Origin: Clostridium senegalense JC122
GTDB lineage: Bacteria > Bacillota > Clostridia > Clostridiales > Clostridiaceae
Length of the DNA: 34,439 nucleotides
Reading direction: 5' to 3'
NCBI RefSeq assembly: GCF_000285575.1
Contig: NZ_HE611051.1
Coordinates: 646,947-681,385 of the forward strand
The translations under genes and the position numbers were made by a program. The first letter of the stretch is position 1; every line of letters starts with the position of its first letter. Of this stretch, positions 15,912 to 27,271 are shown in pieces. The notes under the pieces were generated by a model, which did no database searches, was not told the origin of the DNA, and saw nothing but the letters and a program-made list of their open reading frames with translations.

Positions 15912-16715
15912 TTAAAAATAAAATCTTGTTCCAAATATCAATATCGTAAATATAGCAAAGTTTACAAATGCTATACTATCTCTTTTAGTCATTTTTAATA
16001 CTTTCATTCTAGTTCTACCGTCTCCGCCTCTATAGCATCTTGCTTCCATTGCCATAGCAAGGTCTTCAGCTCTTCTAAATGAACTTATAAATAATGGTAC
16101 TAACAATGGCACTAAACTTTTAGCCCTATTTATAAGATTTCCACTTTCAAAGTCAGCACCTCTTGCCATCTGAGCCTTCATTATTTTATCAGTCTCATCC
16201 ATAAGCGTAGGTATAAATCTAAGTGCTATAGTCATCATCATAGCTAATTCATGAGCTGGTACCCCTATTTTCTTAAATGGATTAAGTAGTCTCTCTATCC
16301 CATCAGTTAATTCTATAGGGGATGTTGTTAATGTTAATAACGATGTACCTGCTATTAAAAATGTAAGCCTTATTATCATAAAGGCAGCAAGAATCAATCC
16401 TTCTTTATATATTTTCAAAAATCCTAATTGATAAACTAATGTTTCTCCCTTTGTGAAAAATATATTGAATATTGCTGTTATTAACATCAATATAAATATG
16501 GGTTTTAACCCCTTATATATATATCTAAATGGTACCTTTGATACATATATACATAACATTAAAAATAAAAAGACTACAACATATCCCTGCACATTATTTG
16601 CTAAAAATAAAACTATTATAAATAATAATGATATTAATATTTTTGTTCTTGGATCAAGCTTGTGTATAAATGATTCACCAATAATATATTGGCCTATTGT
16701 AATATCCTTGATCAT
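15912..16715 (-). CDS. ecfT: ECF transporter transmembrane subunit EcfT
   Basis: 267 aa integral membrane protein with about five or more hydrophobic segments (about 25-130 and 240-265). The two coupling motifs with an arginine are present: MARGAD and MEARCYRGG, which sit on cytoplasmic helices contacting the two ATPases. It couples ATP hydrolysis to vitamin or trace-nutrient uptake with interchangeable S components encoded elsewhere. GGAGGAG precedes the ATG. It lies 43 nt after ecfA2 and 11 nt before truA. Confidence 0.95.
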   Translation of the reverse strand: MIKDITIGQYIIGESFIHKLDPRTKILISLLFIIVLFLANNVQGYVVVFLFLMLCIYVSKVPFRYIYKGLKPIFILMLITAIFNIFFTKGETLVYQLGFLKIYKEGLILAAFMIIRLTFLIAGTSLLTLTTSPIELTDGIERLLNPFKKIGVPAHELAMMMTIALRFIPTLMDETDKIMKAQMARGADFESGNLINRAKSLVPLLVPLFISSFRRAEDLAMAMEARCYRGGDGRTRMKVLKMTKRDSIAFVNFAIFTILIFGTRFYF

Positions 16716-16758
16716 ATAAACTCCTCCAAAATAGAAACCTATAAATAAATTAAATACT

Positions 16759-17610
16759 TTAAGATTTTAAAACTCTAAGTATTTCTTCCTTAGCTTCCTT
16801 TAAGGTAAATATATCTTCTGATATGTCCAATCCTTTTTTTCTAAGTTCTTTTACTAAATAAGTAACTTGTGGTACTGCTAGGCCTACTCTCTCTAACGTT
16901 TCAACATCTTTAAATATTACTTTAGGTGCTCCATCTAAAATGCATTTTCCACCTTCCATAACTAATATTCTATCTGCTACTTTAGCTACATCTTCCATGC
17001 TATGTGAAACTAGGATTATAGTCATATTATACTCTCTATGTAATAATTCTATTTTTCCTAATATTTCATCTCTTCCCTTTGGATCAAGTCCTGCAGTAGG
17101 TTCGTCTAAAATCAACACTTTAGGCTCCATTGCAACAACACCTGCTATTGCAACTCTTCTTTTTTGACCTCCACTTAACTCAAAAGGAGACTTATCTTTA
17201 TATAACTCATAATCTAATCCTACTATATTCATAGCTCTTTTTACTCTATCTGAAACTTCCGCTTCTGATAAACCTAAATTTTTAGGTCCAAAAGCTATAT
17301 CTTTTTCAATTGTCTCTTCAAACAATTGATACTCTGCATATTGAAATACTAGGCCTACTCTTTTTCTTATTTCAGTAAGCTTTATATTTTTTGAAGTAAT
17401 ATCTATGTCGTCTACTATTATCTTTCCTGACGACGGTTTTAACAGTCCATTAATATGCTGAATCAAAGTTGATTTTCCTGATCCTGTATGCCCTATTAAA
17501 GCTAAAAACTCACCATCATTTATTTCTAATGAAACATTATCTAATGCTTTTTTTTCAAAAGGTGATTTTGCCATATATATATGTGTTAAATTTTCTATCT
17601 TAATTGACAT
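16759..17610 (-). CDS. ecfA2: ECF transporter ATPase EcfA2
   Basis: 283 aa ABC ATPase. Walker [10 protein letters not shown] (40-48), Q-loop Q90, signature LSGGQ (145-149), Walker B VLILDEPT (165-172) and switch H203 are intact. The C-terminal helical extension that holds the two ATPases together follows. It forms the heterodimeric motor with EcfA1, whose coding end it overlaps by 16 nt, suggesting translational coupling. Assignment as A2 rests on gene order (A1-A2-T). Confidence 0.95.
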   Translation of the reverse strand: MSIKIENLTHIYMAKSPFEKKALDNVSLEINDGEFLALIGHTGSGKSTLIQHINGLLKPSSGKIIVDDIDITSKNIKLTEIRKRVGLVFQYAEYQLFEETIEKDIAFGPKNLGLSEAEVSDRVKRAMNIVGLDYELYKDKSPFELSGGQKRRVAIAGVVAMEPKVLILDEPTAGLDPKGRDEILGKIELLHREYNMTIILVSHSMEDVAKVADRILVMEGGKCILDGAPKVIFKDVETLERVGLAVPQVTYLVKELRKKGLDISEDIFTLKEAKEEILRVLKS

Positions 17611-18479
17611 AATTCATTCACCATCTCATCTATAGTTAATATTTCTCTATTTAAGCTTATTCCATCTTTGCTGAGTTCATAAGCAAGTTCTGTCATCTGA
17701 GGTACGTCAAGTCCTAAGCTCTTCATAGTATCAACTTCTTTAAACACTTCCTTTGGAGTACCTTCAATAATTACTTTTCCTGAATCCATAACATAAATTT
17801 TGTCTGCATCAACTGCTTCTTCCATATAATGAGTAATAAGCACTACAGTTATGCCAGACTCCTTGTTTAACTCTTTAATAGTCTTTATAACTTCTTTTCT
17901 TCCTGAAGGATCTAACATAGCAGTTGGCTCATCTAAGACTATACACTCCGGTCTCATAGCAAGTATACCTGCTATTGCAACTCTTTGTTTCTGTCCTCCT
18001 GATAGTAAATGTGGACCATGCTGTTTATATTCATACATATTAACTCTTTTTAAGGATTCATCAACTCTTCTTCTTATTTCTGCTGAATCTATTCCTAAAT
18101 TTTCTGGTCCAAAAGCAACATCTTCTTCTACTATTGTAGCAACAATTTGGTTGTCTGGATTTTGAAAAACCATCCCAGCTTTTTTTCTTACTTCCCAAAG
18201 ATTTTCTTCTTTTGAGGTATCCAATCCACCTACAAAAATTTTACCTTTACTTGGTAGTAATAATCCATTTATATGCTTTGCAAAAGTAGATTTACCAGAT
18301 CCATTATGGCCTAAAACAACTACAAAATCACCTTTGTTTATAGTTATATTAACACCATCTAGTGCAATTTTTTCTTTACCATCTTCATTTGATTCATATT
18401 TAAAGAATAAATTTTCACTTACAATTTCAACTTTTGTATCATTTTTAATACCTTGAGGGGCATTTTTGGTAAGTTCCAT
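17595..18479 (-). CDS. ecfA1: ECF transporter ATPase EcfA1
   Basis: 294 aa ABC ATPase with Walker [10 protein letters not shown] (57-65), Q-loop QNPDNQ (about 106-111), signature LSGGQ (159-163) and Walker B IVLDEPT (180-186). An N-terminal extension of about 20 residues precedes the core. First gene of ecfA1-ecfA2-ecfT, the shared energising module for group II ECF vitamin transporters. It lies 84 nt after rplQ with a hairpin between them, so it may be expressed partly by read-through from the ribosomal operon. The ATG has GGAGGG upstream. Confidence 0.95.
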   Translation of the reverse strand: MELTKNAPQGIKNDTKVEIVSENLFFKYESNEDGKEKIALDGVNITINKGDFVVVLGHNGSGKSTFAKHINGLLLPSKGKIFVGGLDTSKEENLWEVRKKAGMVFQNPDNQIVATIVEEDVAFGPENLGIDSAEIRRRVDESLKRVNMYEYKQHGPHLLSGGQKQRVAIAGILAMRPECIVLDEPTAMLDPSGRKEVIKTIKELNKESGITVVLITHYMEEAVDADKIYVMDSGKVIIEGTPKEVFKEVDTMKSLGLDVPQMTELAYELSKDGISLNREILTIDEMVNELCQLR

Positions 18480-18525
18480 ATTTCATCCCTCCATAGCTGG
18501 AAAATTTATATTTTTATAATAAAAT

Positions 18526-18554
18526 GGGGACTAAGCTAGGCATACTTAATCCCC
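18526..18554 (-). terminator. Hairpin after rplQ
   Basis: GGGGA/TCCCC outer arms (18526-18530 and 18550-18554) extended inwards by four more pairs after one mismatch, 9 nt after the rplQ stop. On the minus strand it is followed by ATTTTATTAT, a weak T-run. Probably the partial terminator of the S10-spc-alpha transcript. Confidence 0.6.
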
Positions 18555-18563
18555 TGGAATATA

Positions 18564-18905
18564 TTATACTAATTCTAATATAACAACTTCTGCTCCGTCG
18601 CCTCTTCTTGGACCTACTTTCATTATTCTAGTATATCCACCATTTCTCTCAGCGTATTTTGGAGCTATGTTATCGAATAAATTCTTAACAACTTCCTCTT
18701 CTGTAACGAATGCAAGAACCTGTCTTCTAGCATGTAAATCTCCTCTTTTAGCAAGAGTTATCATTTTTTCAGCTAGTCTCTTAGTTTCTTTAGCTCTAGT
18801 TTCTGTAGTTTCTATTTTTCCGTGCTTTAAGAAGCTAGTAACAAGATTTCTAAGCATTGCCATTCTTTGATCAGTTGGACGTCCTAACTTACGTTGTTGT
18901 GCCAT
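18564..18905 (-). CDS. rplQ: 50S ribosomal protein L17
   Basis: 113 aa, typical. L17 lies near the polypeptide exit tunnel of the 50S subunit. The N-terminal [19 protein letters not shown] and the C-terminal [19 protein letters not shown] are family signatures. Last gene of the alpha operon, 12 nt after rpoA, followed by a hairpin. Confidence 0.98.
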   Translation of the reverse strand: MAQQRKLGRPTDQRMAMLRNLVTSFLKHGKIETTETRAKETKRLAEKMITLAKRGDLHARRQVLAFVTEEEVVKNLFDNIAPKYAERNGGYTRIMKVGPRRGDGAEVVILELV

Positions 18906-18917
18906 CGCTATCCCTCC

Positions 18918-19865
18918 TTACTCTTCGTTTGGTTTAAATGATAGTCCTAAGGCTTCTAGTTTTTGTTCAACCTCTTCAAGAGATTTCTTTCCTAGGTTTC
19001 TAACCTTCATCATATCATCCATTGATCTTTCTGTTAATTCTTGAACAGTATTTATACCAGCTCTTTTTAAGCAGTTAAAACTTCTAACAGATAAATCAAG
19101 TTCCTCTATTGTCATTTCTAATACTTTTTCTTTCTTATCTTCTTCTTTTTCAACCATTATTTCAACATTATCAGCATGATCTGTTAATGTCATAAATAGT
19201 TTAAAGTGTTCTATAAGAATTTTTGCTGATAAACCAATTGCTTCATCAGGTCTAATTGTTCCATTAGTCCATATTTCAATTGTTAATTTATCATAATCTG
19301 TTATTTGGCCTACTCTTGTATTTTCAACAGTAAAATTAACTCTCTTAACTGGAGTATAAATTGAATCTACAGGTATAGTAGCTATTGGTTTGTCTTCAGT
19401 TTTATTTTTGTTCTGAGAAACATAACCTCTACCTCTGCTAACGTTAAGTTCCATAAATAATTTACCATCATCATCTAGTGTTGCTATATGAAGATCTTTA
19501 TTTATAACCTCAACATCACCATCAGTTTTTATATCTGCTCCTGTAACCTCTCCTGGTCCAACAGCATCTATATATACAGTTTTAGCTCCTTCACCATTCA
19601 TCTTTAATGCTAATCCTTTTATGTTAAGAATTAACTCAGATACATCTTCTTTAACTCCATTTATAGTTGAAAATTCATGAAGTACACCGTCTATTTTTAT
19701 TGAATTTGCAGCAACTCCAGGTAATGAAGAAAGAAGTATTCTTCTTAAAGCATTACCTAAAGTTATTCCATAACCTCTCTCTAATGGTTCTATGACAAAT
19801 TTTCCATATGTACCATTTTCAGTGGTTTCTACACATTCTATTTTTGGCTTTTCTATTTCTAACAT
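18918..19865 (-). CDS. rpoA: RNA polymerase alpha subunit
   Basis: 315 aa. The N-terminal dimerisation domain (about 1-230) contains [25 protein letters not shown]-type sequence; the C-terminal domain (about 245-312), which contacts DNA UP elements and activators, contains [16 protein letters not shown] and [13 protein letters not shown] charged linker ([13 protein letters not shown]) joins them. AAGGAGGG precedes the ATG. It lies between rpsD and rplQ as usual in Firmicutes. The A-rich region upstream of the S10 promoter is the kind of element its C-terminal domain binds. Confidence 0.99.
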   Translation of the reverse strand: MLEIEKPKIECVETTENGTYGKFVIEPLERGYGITLGNALRRILLSSLPGVAANSIKIDGVLHEFSTINGVKEDVSELILNIKGLALKMNGEGAKTVYIDAVGPGEVTGADIKTDGDVEVINKDLHIATLDDDGKLFMELNVSRGRGYVSQNKNKTEDKPIATIPVDSIYTPVKRVNFTVENTRVGQITDYDKLTIEIWTNGTIRPDEAIGLSAKILIEHFKLFMTLTDHADNVEIMVEKEEDKKEKVLEMTIEELDLSVRSFNCLKRAGINTVQELTERSMDDMMKVRNLGKKSLEEVEQKLEALGLSFKPNEE

Positions 19866-19932
19866 ATATATAACCCTCCTTCTTTATTAAATGGGCGTTC
19901 TATTTTGAGGGCAACTGATTTTATATTATTGA

Positions 19933-20553
19933 CTATTTGCTGTATAACTCAACTATTAATGTTTCATTTACTGGAACATCTATATCTTCTCTAGTTGGTA
20001 AAGATACAACTTTAGCAGCAAAAGCTTCTTGATCAGCCTCTAACCATTTTGGTAAAGTTTTTGGGTTTTCATTGAAAACTTTAAACTTCTCAGTAGCTTT
20101 GCTCTTATCACATACTGTGATTACGTCATTTATTTTAACGCTGTAAGATGCGATGTCAACTTTCTTTCCGTTTATTAGGAAATGTCCGTGAGTAACTAAT
20201 TGTCTAGCTTCTGCTCTAGAAGCACCGTATCCTAATCTGTATATTACATTGTCAAGTCTTATTTCAAGAAGTCTTAATAAGTTTTCACCTGTTATACCTC
20301 TTTGTTTTTCAGCCTTGTCATAGTATTTTCTAAATTGTTTTTCAAGAACTCCGTAGATTCTTCTTGCTTTTTGTTTTTCTCTTAATTGTAATCCATAGTT
20401 AGAAATCTTTTTTCTTCCTTGACCGTGTTGTCCTGGTGCGTAGCTTCTTCTAGCGAATGCGCATTTCTCAGTAAAACATCTGTCACCTTTTAGGTTAAGC
20501 TTTAAACCTTCTCTTCTGCAAAGTTTGCAAGTAGCTTCAGTATATCTAGCCAT
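19933..20553 (-). CDS. rpsD: 30S ribosomal protein S4 (zinc-binding form)
   Basis: 206 aa. S4 starts assembly of the 30S body and represses its own mRNA in several bacteria. The N-terminus carries four cysteines (C9, C12, C26, C31) that form the zinc site of the C+ type. The S4 RNA-binding domain ([20 protein letters not shown], about 93-112) follows. It lies 17 nt after rpsK and 67 nt before rpoA. Confidence 0.98.
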   Translation of the reverse strand: MARYTEATCKLCRREGLKLNLKGDRCFTEKCAFARRSYAPGQHGQGRKKISNYGLQLREKQKARRIYGVLEKQFRKYYDKAEKQRGITGENLLRLLEIRLDNVIYRLGYGASRAEARQLVTHGHFLINGKKVDIASYSVKINDVITVCDKSKATEKFKVFNENPKTLPKWLEADQEAFAAKVVSLPTREDIDVPVNETLIVELYSK

Positions 20554-20570
20554 TTTTACACCTCCTATTA

Positions 20571-20963
20571 CTAAACTCTTCTTCTTTTTGGTGGTCTACA
20601 TCCATTGTGTGGAATTGGAGTTACATCTTTTATTAAAGTAACTTCTAATCCAGCAGCTTGTAGAGATCTTATAGCAGCTTCTCTTCCTGCTCCTGGTCCT
20701 TTAACGTAAACTTCTACACTTTTTAATCCATGTTCCATTGCTGCTTTAGCTGCAGTTTCTGCTGCCATTTGAGCTGCAAATGGTGTGCTTTTTCTTGATC
20801 CTCTAAATCCTAATCCACCAGCACTTGCCCATGACAATGCGTTTCCAGCTGCATCAGTAAGTGTAACGATGGAATTGTTGAAAGTAGATTTGATATGTGC
20901 TGCACCATGCTCAACATTTTTTCTTTCTTTTCTTCTTCTACTTCTTTTAACTTTTTGAGCCAT
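20571..20963 (-). CDS. rpsK: 30S ribosomal protein S11
   Basis: 130 aa, typical length. S11 sits on the 30S platform near the mRNA exit site. The glycine-rich [20 protein letters not shown] and C-terminal CRPPKRRRV are diagnostic. It is separated by 15 nt from rpsM and 17 nt from rpsD. Confidence 0.98.
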   Translation of the reverse strand: MAQKVKRSRRRKERKNVEHGAAHIKSTFNNSIVTLTDAAGNALSWASAGGLGFRGSRKSTPFAAQMAAETAAKAAMEHGLKSVEVYVKGPGAGREAAIRSLQAAGLEVTLIKDVTPIPHNGCRPPKRRRV

Positions 20964-20978
20964 TTTATTCCCTCCTTA

Positions 20979-21347
20979 CTATTTCTTCTTTCCTGCCATT
21001 GTCTTTTTAGGACCTTTTCTAGTTCTAGCATTAGTCTTAGTTTTTTGTCCTCTTACAGGAAGTCCTCTTCTATGTCTGATTCCTCTGTAACAACCGATTT
21101 CCATTAATCTCTTTATGTCAAGAGCAACTGTTCTTCTTAGGTCACCTTCAACTAATATGTTTTTGTTTATATATTCTCTTAAAGCATTAACTTCATCTTC
21201 AGTTAAATCTTTAACTCTTGTATCTGGATTTACTTTTGTAGCTTCAAGTATTTCATGTGATTTTGGTAGTCCTATACCAAATATATAAGTTAGACCTATC
21301 TCAACTCTTTTTTCTCTTGGTAGGTCAATACCTGCTATTCTTGCCAT
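20979..21347 (-). CDS. rpsM: 30S ribosomal protein S13
   Basis: 122 aa. S13 in the 30S head contacts P-site tRNA and forms bridges with the 50S subunit. [19 protein letters not shown] at the N-terminus and [20 protein letters not shown] near the C-terminus are family signatures. It lies 44 nt after rpmJ; a small hairpin overlaps the end of rpmJ in that gap. Confidence 0.98.
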   Translation of the reverse strand: MARIAGIDLPREKRVEIGLTYIFGIGLPKSHEILEATKVNPDTRVKDLTEDEVNALREYINKNILVEGDLRRTVALDIKRLMEIGCYRGIRHRRGLPVRGQKTKTNARTRKGPKKTMAGKKK

Positions 21348-21384
21348 CTACGATCTACACCTCCTAAGTATTTATATAATACAT

Positions 21385-21517
<133 letters not shown>

Positions 21518-21520
21518 TTA

Positions 21521-21739
21521 TTACTTATCTCTCCAAGTTATTCTCCCACGAGTCAAATCATATGGAGAAAGCTCTACTGTAACTTTATCGCCTGGTAATA
21601 TCCTGATAAAATTCATTCTTAATTTACCTGATATATGTGCCATTATTTTATGTCCGCTTTCAAGTTCTACTTGAAACATAGCATTTGGTAGTGCTTCTAA
21701 AACAACACCTTGCATTTCAATTATATCATCTTTTGACAT
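21521..21739 (-). CDS. infA: Translation initiation factor IF-1
   Basis: 72 aa, a single S1-like OB-fold (residues about 1-70) that occupies the A site during initiation. The N-terminus [11 protein letters not shown] matches the family, so I place the start at the ATG at 21739. The ribosome-binding site AGGAGGT lies 12 nt upstream, rather far; an in-frame TTG at 21760 falls within it. The gene is 7 nt after the KOW protein gene. Confidence 0.97.
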   Translation of the reverse strand: MSKDDIIEMQGVVLEALPNAMFQVELESGHKIMAHISGKLRMNFIRILPGDKVTVELSPYDLTRGRITWRDK

Positions 21740-21746
21740 AAGGTAA

Positions 21747-22016
21747 TCATACCTCCTCAACTTGCAAAAACTTTCTAATCATAGAATTGCTTACCTTTTT
21801 ATTGTTAGTAATTAACTCTTTGATATCCTGTGCTATCATGTCTGTAAAAATTAAATGTTTAATTTTTTTCTTCTTTGGCTTTTCTATTTTTCTTAGATCA
21901 CCATCTGAAATATAGACATAATCTTCATTTAGTATTCCTACTATTATAAAATATCTATTACGGTCTCTACCTGATTTCGAATGTACTACCTTACCTAAAA
22001 GGCTATTATCATCCAA
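21747..22016 (-). CDS. KOW-domain RNA-binding protein (small, L14e-like)
   Basis: About 89 aa. The N-terminal part ([22 protein letters not shown]) resembles the KOW / L14e-like domain of a small protein often encoded between map and infA in Firmicutes; its function is not well established. A lysine-rich central segment and a helical C-terminus follow. I favour the TTG at 22016, six bases after GAGGTG; the GTG at 22025 is part of that site and would add three residues. Ends 7 nt before infA. Confidence 0.75.
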   Translation of the reverse strand: MDDNSLLGKVVHSKSGRDRNRYFIIVGILNEDYVYISDGDLRKIEKPKKKKIKHLIFTDMIAQDIKELITNNKKVSNSMIRKFLQVEEV

Positions 22017-22029
22017 TCTTTTCACCTCA

Positions 22030-22776
22030 TTAGCTTAAAGTTAGTATCTCAGGACCACTATTTAATACTGCTAAAGTATTTTCATAATGTGCAGATAGTG
22101 TACCATCACTAGTAACAACTGTCCATCCGTCCGAATTTACTTTTACATTATATTTACCAATGTTTATCATAGGTTCAATTGCTAGAACCATCCCATGTTT
22201 TAGCTTAGGACCTCTACCAGCAGTGCCGTAATTAGGAACTTGTGGATCTTCATGCATTGATCTTCCAATTCCATGTCCTACAAAATCCCTAACCACAGAA
22301 TATCCAAAGCTTTCGGCATGTCTTTGAACAGCTGCTGAAATATCAGTTAATCTGTTTCCAACCACTGCATTTTCCATACCCTTAAAGAAACATTCTTTTG
22401 TAACTTTAATTAACTGCTCTGCTTCTTTAGATATATTCCCTACTGGAAAAGTTCTAGCTGCATCACCATGAAATCCATTAAGAATTGCTCCACAATCTAC
22501 ACTAATAATGTCGCCATCCTCTAGAACCCTATTTTTAGGAATTCCATGTATAACTTCATTATTAACTGATGCGCAGATTGTAGCCGGAAAACCGCCATAT
22601 CCTTTAAAGGATGGCTTGGCGCCCTGTTTTAGTATGAACTCTTCAGCTAATTTATCTATTTCTGCAGTTGTTATGCCTGGTTTTATCACCGACTCAATTT
22701 TAGCAAGTGTGTCAGCAACTACTTTACCTGCATTTCTCATATATTCAATTTCCATATCACCTTTAATTATTATCAC
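22030..22776 (-). CDS. map: Methionine aminopeptidase
   Basis: 248 aa, type I enzyme that removes the initiator methionine. The five metal ligands of the pita-bread fold are D94, D105, H168, E201 and E232, and H77 in VIHGIP is also conserved. The start is GTG, giving the usual MIIIK N-terminus, with AGGAG upstream. It overlaps the end of adk by 14 nt, so translation is probably coupled. Confidence 0.95.
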   Translation of the reverse strand: MIIIKGDMEIEYMRNAGKVVADTLAKIESVIKPGITTAEIDKLAEEFILKQGAKPSFKGYGGFPATICASVNNEVIHGIPKNRVLEDGDIISVDCGAILNGFHGDAARTFPVGNISKEAEQLIKVTKECFFKGMENAVVGNRLTDISAAVQRHAESFGYSVVRDFVGHGIGRSMHEDPQVPNYGTAGRGPKLKHGMVLAIEPMINIGKYNVKVNSDGWTVVTSDGTLSAHYENTLAVLNSGPEILTLS

Positions 22777-23425
22777 TATTTATCGCTCCTAAGACACCAC
22801 AAATGTCCTTAAAAACATCATCAATAGATTGAGTTCCGTCTACTGTAGATAGTAATCCTTGATTCTTATAGTATTCTATAAGTGGTTGGGTTTGTGTTTC
22901 ATATACATCTAAACGATCTTTTACTGTAGATTCAGTATCGTCCGCTCTTTGTATTACAACACTGCCACAAATGTCGCATTCTCCTTCAACCTTAGTAGGA
23001 TTAAACTTAACATGGTAGCTCGCGCCACAATCTGGGCAAACTCTTCTACCAGTCATTCTATCTATAATAAATTCTTTTTGAACGTCTATTAATAGAGCTG
23101 TATCAAGTTTTTCTCCTTTTTCACTTAAGAAATTTTTAAGAGCTTCAGCTTGACTTACAGTTCTTGGATAGCCATCAAGTAAGAATCCATTTTTACAGTC
23201 TTCATGCTCTAATCTATCTTGTACTATATCTATGGTTAACTTGTCAGGTACTAATTGTCCCTTATCAATATAACTCTTAGCTTCGATTCCTAGCGGAGTT
23301 TTTTCAGAAATGTTCTTTCTAAAAATATCTCCTGTTGATATGTGCGGTATGGAGTATTTATTACTAATTGATTTAGCTTGTGTTCCTTTTCCGGCTCCCG
23401 GAGGACCTAATAAGATGATTTTCAC
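22763..23425 (-). CDS. adk: Adenylate kinase (zinc-lid form)
   Basis: 220 aa. It interconverts ATP + AMP and 2 ADP. P-loop GPPGAGKG (7-14), DGYPRT (84-89) and a lid with four cysteines (C130, C133, C150, C153) that bind structural zinc, as in other Gram-positive long-form kinases. I chose the GTG at 23425, nine bases after GGAG, which gives the family N-terminus [10 protein letters not shown]; an upstream TTG would add five residues and lies at the ribosome-binding site. Located secY-adk-map as usual. Confidence 0.95.
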   Translation of the reverse strand: MKIILLGPPGAGKGTQAKSISNKYSIPHISTGDIFRKNISEKTPLGIEAKSYIDKGQLVPDKLTIDIVQDRLEHEDCKNGFLLDGYPRTVSQAEALKNFLSEKGEKLDTALLIDVQKEFIIDRMTGRRVCPDCGASYHVKFNPTKVEGECDICGSVVIQRADDTESTVKDRLDVYETQTQPLIEYYKNQGLLSTVDGTQSIDDVFKDICGVLGAINSDNN

Positions 23426-23447
23426 TAGCATCAACTCCAAAATTTTA

Positions 23448-24719
23448 TTATTTAAGGAAACCTTGGTAATGTCTCATAACTAGCTGTGATTCTAATTGTT
23501 TCATAGTGTCTAACGCTACTCCTACAATAATCAATAAACTAGTACCTCCAAAAGCAATTCCTTTAAAATTACTATAAGCTTCTACAACTATAGGGAATAT
23601 CGCAATAATAGATGCAAATACACCACCCATTATAGAAACCTTTGTTAAAACACTTTCTAAGAAAACTTCAGTTGGTTTTCCTGGTCTTATACCTGGTACA
23701 AATCCAGATGATTTGTTCATATTCTCAGCCATCTCATCTGGTTTAAATGTAACTATTGTATAGAACCATGAGAAGAATAGTATTAAAACAAGATAAGTAA
23801 TTATATATTTCAAAGAACCACTTTTAAATATACTCCAAGGACTTTCCATTATAAACTTTGCAAACGCTGATGTTGGCCAAATTTTTGCTATTGTTTCAGG
23901 GAATTGCATCACTGACATAGCAAATATTATAGCCATAACGCCTGCTGAATTTAAGCTGAAAGGAATATGTGTTGATTGTCCTTTAAACACTTTATTTCCT
24001 ACAGCTTTTCCTGCATATTGTACAGGAACTCTTCTTTCTGCTAAGTTAATTATAATAACTGCCAGTAATAAAACTAAAGCTACTAATACAAATATTATAA
24101 CCTCTACTAAACTAACTTCGCCTGCTTGACGTAATCCAGCGACTTTGTAAATAGTTGTTGGTATTGTGGAAATGATGTTTACAAATATTATAACCGATAC
24201 ACCACTACCAATACCATAAACTTGAATTTGTTCTCCTAGCCAAACTAACAAGCTTGATCCAGCTGTCATTGTTAAAACTATAATAAATAGTTCCATGTAT
24301 CCAGTACTCTTCAATGTTCCATTTATTAACATGTACATCGCTATTCCTTGAAATACGGCAAATACAACTGCTGCTAATCTTGTGTAATTTTGAATTTTTT
24401 GTCTTCCTTCTTGGCCTTCTTTCGAAAGTTGTTCCAAGGTAGGAACTGCTATTGTAAGTAGTTGAATTACGATTGATGCGTTTATGTAAGGCGTAACACC
24501 CATAGCAAATATACTAAATTTACTTAAAGCACCACCGGACAACATGTCATAGAAGGTGAATAATGTTCCTGAACTACTTAAGCTAGCTAATTTACTAGCA
24601 TCTACTCCAGGAACTGGAATAAATATTCCTAATCTGAATATCACCACTATAAACAAGGTAAATAGCATTCTTTTTCTAAGCTCTGGAACTTTCCAAGCAT
24701 TTCGTAGGGTTGATAACAT
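23448..24719 (-). CDS. secY: Protein translocase subunit SecY
   Basis: 423 aa, ten membrane segments by hydrophobicity. It forms the protein-conducting channel with SecE and Sec[10 protein letters not shown] and [15 protein letters not shown] near the N-terminus, and ADEMAENM-like ([21 protein letters not shown], about 328-348) in the large cytoplasmic loop are conserved. GAGGTGAT precedes the ATG, which directly follows the rplO stop codon with no gap. Confidence 0.98.
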   Translation of the reverse strand: MLSTLRNAWKVPELRKRMLFTLFIVVIFRLGIFIPVPGVDASKLASLSSSGTLFTFYDMLSGGALSKFSIFAMGVTPYINASIVIQLLTIAVPTLEQLSKEGQEGRQKIQNYTRLAAVVFAVFQGIAMYMLINGTLKSTGYMELFIIVLTMTAGSSLLVWLGEQIQVYGIGSGVSVIIFVNIISTIPTTIYKVAGLRQAGEVSLVEVIIFVLVALVLLLAVIIINLAERRVPVQYAGKAVGNKVFKGQSTHIPFSLNSAGVMAIIFAMSVMQFPETIAKIWPTSAFAKFIMESPWSIFKSGSLKYIITYLVLILFFSWFYTIVTFKPDEMAENMNKSSGFVPGIRPGKPTEVFLESVLTKVSIMGGVFASIIAIFPIVVEAYSNFKGIAFGGTSLLIIVGVALDTMKQLESQLVMRHYQGFLK

Positions 24720-25160
24720 CTATATCACCTCAACTTTTCCTCCAGCGGCTTCTATTTTTTCAACAGCACCTTTAGATATTTTTTGAGCTTTTACAGTTAA
24801 GCTTTTCTCTAAATTACCGTTTCCTAATATTTTAACACCATCATAAAGTTTTTTAACGATTCCTTTTTCCATTAACACTTCTGGTGTTACTTCTGTACCA
24901 TTTTCAAATATGTTTAATCTTTCAACATTTATGCAAGCATATTCTTTTGCAAATATGTTTGTGAATCCTCTTTTGGGTAATCTTCTGTATAAAGGCATTT
25001 GTCCACCCTCAAATCCAGGTCTTACTCCACCGCCTGATCTTGAGTTTTGTCCGTTTTGTCCTTTACCAGCTGTTTTACCTAATCCTGAACCAGCACCTCT
25101 TCCAACTCTTTTAGCTGATTTCTTAGCACCTGCTGCAGGTCTTAACTCATGAAGTTTCAT
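24720..25160 (-). CDS. rplO: 50S ribosomal protein L15
   Basis: 146 aa. The glycine- and arginine-rich N-terminal extension (about 1-55, with [18 protein letters not shown]) threads into 23S rRNA; the C-terminal globular domain contains a Rossmann-like fold. The stop codon TAG directly abuts the secY ATG. 19 nt after rpmD. Confidence 0.98.
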   Translation of the reverse strand: MKLHELRPAAGAKKSAKRVGRGAGSGLGKTAGKGQNGQNSRSGGGVRPGFEGGQMPLYRRLPKRGFTNIFAKEYACINVERLNIFENGTEVTPEVLMEKGIVKKLYDGVKILGNGNLEKSLTVKAQKISKGAVEKIEAAGGKVEVI

Positions 25161-25179
25161 AGTCTACACCTCCTTATTA

Positions 25180-25359
25180 TTAAGCTTCTTCAACTTTTAG
25201 TAGGTAATTAACTTTATTTACCATACCTCTGATTTGAGGAGTTTCCTCGTGCTCTACAGTTTTACCGATTTTCTTTAATCCTAATGCATTAACTGTAGCT
25301 ATATGATCTTTTTTTCTGCCTATTAAGCTTTTTGTTAAAGTTATTTTAATTTTAGCCAA
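25180..25359 (-). CDS. rpmD: 50S ribosomal protein L30
   Basis: 59 aa, the short bacterial form, read directly from the sequence. The protein begins [19 protein letters not shown] and ends LLKVEEA. The start codon is TTG with GGAGGGG eight bases upstream, a weak start for a ribosomal protein gene. It sits between rpsE (13 nt) and rplO (19 nt), the expected order. Confidence 0.97.
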   Translation of the reverse strand: MAKIKITLTKSLIGRKKDHIATVNALGLKKIGKTVEHEETPQIRGMVNKVNYLLKVEEA

Positions 25360-25372
25360 GGTATTTCCCCTC

Positions 25373-25870
25373 CTATCCTAAAATTTCCTCAACAGTTTTG
25401 CCTCTTAACTTCGCAACTTGTTCTGCTGTTCTTAAGTTAGCTAATCCGTTGATAGTAGCATTTACCATGTTTCTTGGGTTGTTAGATCCTAAAGATTTAG
25501 CTCTAACGTCTTTTAATCCTGCAAGCTCAAGTACTGCTCTTGCTGGACCCCCAGCTATAACTCCTGTACCTTCTGAAGCTGGCATTATATGCACTTTTCC
25601 AGTACCGAATTTTCCATCTATAGTATGAGGAACAGTAGTTCCATCTAATTCAACTTTTACAAGGTTCTTTTTAGCGTCTTCAATACCTTTTCTGATAGCT
25701 TCTGGTATTTCTATTGATTTACCAGTTCCAACGCCAACGTGTCCGTTTTCATCTCCAACAACTACTAAAGCGCTGAATCTGAAGTTTCTTCCACCTTTAA
25801 CAACCTTAGCAACTCTATTTATATCAACAACTTTTTCTTTAAGATCTAGTGTGCTAGGATCTATTTTCAT
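25373..25870 (-). CDS. rpsE: 30S ribosomal protein S5
   Basis: 165 aa. S5 contributes to decoding fidelity and lines the mRNA entry channel. The N-terminal double-stranded-RNA-binding domain contains [37 protein letters not shown] marks the C-terminal domain. GGAGGG precedes the ATG. 23 nt after rplR. Confidence 0.98.
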   Translation of the reverse strand: MKIDPSTLDLKEKVVDINRVAKVVKGGRNFRFSALVVVGDENGHVGVGTGKSIEIPEAIRKGIEDAKKNLVKVELDGTTVPHTIDGKFGTGKVHIMPASEGTGVIAGGPARAVLELAGLKDVRAKSLGSNNPRNMVNATINGLANLRTAEQVAKLRGKTVEEILG

Positions 25871-25893
25871 GAATTTCCCTCCTTTTTTTTAGA

Positions 25894-26256
25894 TTAGAAT
25901 TTAAGACCTGCTTCTCTTGCGCCTTCTGCAAGCATTTGTATTCTTCCGTGATATACGAATCCACCTCTGTCGAATACAACTTCTTCAATTCCTTTTTCTA
26001 AAGCTTTCTTAGCTACTAATTCTCCAACAGCCTTTGCAGCATCTTTATTGCTTCCAGCTTTTAAAGTAAAATCTTTCTCTAAGCTTGAAGCTGAAACTAA
26101 AGTTCTGCCAGTTACGTCATCGATTATTTGAGCGTATATGTTCTTTGAACTTCTGTAAACAGCTAATCTTGGTCTTTCAGTTGTTCCAGATATTTTTTTA
26201 CGAACTCTTAAGTGACGAGCTTCTCTTGATAGCTTTCTGTCAACTTTCTTGAACAT
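25894..26256 (-). CDS. rplR: 50S ribosomal protein L18
   Basis: 120 aa; binds 5S rRNA with L5 in the central protuberance. [20 protein letters not shown] near the N-terminus and [25 protein letters not shown] at the C-terminus are the family signatures (quoted in part). I chose the ATG at 26256, eight bases after AAGGAG; the GTG three codons upstream overlaps that site. Confidence 0.97.
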   Translation of the reverse strand: MFKKVDRKLSREARHLRVRKKISGTTERPRLAVYRSSKNIYAQIIDDVTGRTLVSASSLEKDFTLKAGSNKDAAKAVGELVAKKALEKGIEEVVFDRGGFVYHGRIQMLAEGAREAGLKF

Positions 26257-26278
26257 TGCATTCACTCCTTCCTAATTA

Positions 26279-26818
26279 TTATTTACCAGTCTTACCTTCT
26301 TTACGTCTGATAACTTCATTAGTATATTTAATTCCTTTTCCTTTGTAAGGTTCAGGTTTTCTCCAAGATCTTATGTCAGCAGCAACAGCTCCAACTAATT
26401 CTTTATTAATACCTTTAACGTTTATAGTATTAGCATCTGGAGTTTCAAATGTTATTCCTTCAACTGCATCTATTTCAACTGGATGTGAGAATCCAAGGTT
26501 TAATACTAATTTATTTCCTTTTACTGTAGCTCTGTAACCAACTCCAACTAATTGAAGAGTTTTAGTATAACCATTAGCTACTCCTATTACCATGTTATTT
26601 ATTAAAGCTCTTGTTAATCCGTGAAGAGCTCTGTGTTGTTTTACATCACTTGGTCTTGTAATAACTATTGAATTTTCCTCTATAGCTATATTCATATCTT
26701 TGCACATTGCTTTAGTTAATTCGCCTTTTGGTCCTTTAACTGTAACAACGTTCTCTGGTGATACTGTAACTGTTACACCATTTGGTATAGCTATTGGAAG
26801 TCTTCCTATTCTTGACAT
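26279..26818 (-). CDS. rplF: 50S ribosomal protein L6
   Basis: 179 aa, two related domains. L6 binds 23S rRNA near the factor-binding site. [15 protein letters not shown] at the start and the C-terminal signature [12 protein letters not shown] (about 155-166) are clear. Part of the spc group, 22 nt from both neighbours. Confidence 0.98.
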   Translation of the reverse strand: MSRIGRLPIAIPNGVTVTVSPENVVTVKGPKGELTKAMCKDMNIAIEENSIVITRPSDVKQHRALHGLTRALINNMVIGVANGYTKTLQLVGVGYRATVKGNKLVLNLGFSHPVEIDAVEGITFETPDANTINVKGINKELVGAVAADIRSWRKPEPYKGKGIKYTNEVIRRKEGKTGK

Positions 26819-26840
26819 AATTGCACCTCCTGTTCTTAAA

Positions 26841-27239
26841 CTACCAGATATAGCAGATTACTTCTCCACCTAATCCTAAATTTCTAGCTTCTTTATCAGT
26901 TACTATTCCTTTTGATGTAGATATTACTGCTACACCTAATCCATTTAATACTTTTGGAATATCCTCATGTCCAGTATACACTCTTAAACCAGGTTTAGAT
27001 ATTCTCTTTAGTCCTGTTATTACTCTTTCTTTGTTTTGACCATATTTCATTGTAAGTCTTAACATTTTTACAGAACCGTCTTGGTACTCTTCTATATTTT
27101 TAAGATATCCTTCTTGAAGCATTATGTTTGCAATCGCCTTCTTGATGTTTGAAGAAGGAACCTCTAATATTTCATGTCTAACAACATTTGCATTTCTTAT
27201 ACGTGTTAGCAAATCTGCGATAGGGTCAGTCATAACCAT
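26841..27239 (-). CDS. rpsH: 30S ribosomal protein S8
   Basis: 132 aa. S8 binds the central domain of 16S rRNA; in E. coli it is the translational repressor of the spc operon. [14 protein letters not shown] near the N-terminus and the C-terminal [12 protein letters not shown] are diagnostic. The ATG at 27239 has AGGAGG eight bases upstream; a second in-frame ATG two codons later is less well spaced. Confidence 0.97.
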   Translation of the reverse strand: MVMTDPIADLLTRIRNANVVRHEILEVPSSNIKKAIANIMLQEGYLKNIEEYQDGSVKMLRLTMKYGQNKERVITGLKRISKPGLRVYTGHEDIPKVLNGLGVAVISTSKGIVTDKEARNLGLGGEVICYIW

Positions 27240-27271
27240 TTATTGTGCCTCCTTTCATATAATGAATTATA

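Noticed and set aside
20810-21031. Minus-strand open frame of 73 codons overlapping rpsK and rpsM
   Set aside because: Out-of-frame reading across the ends of two certain ribosomal protein genes.
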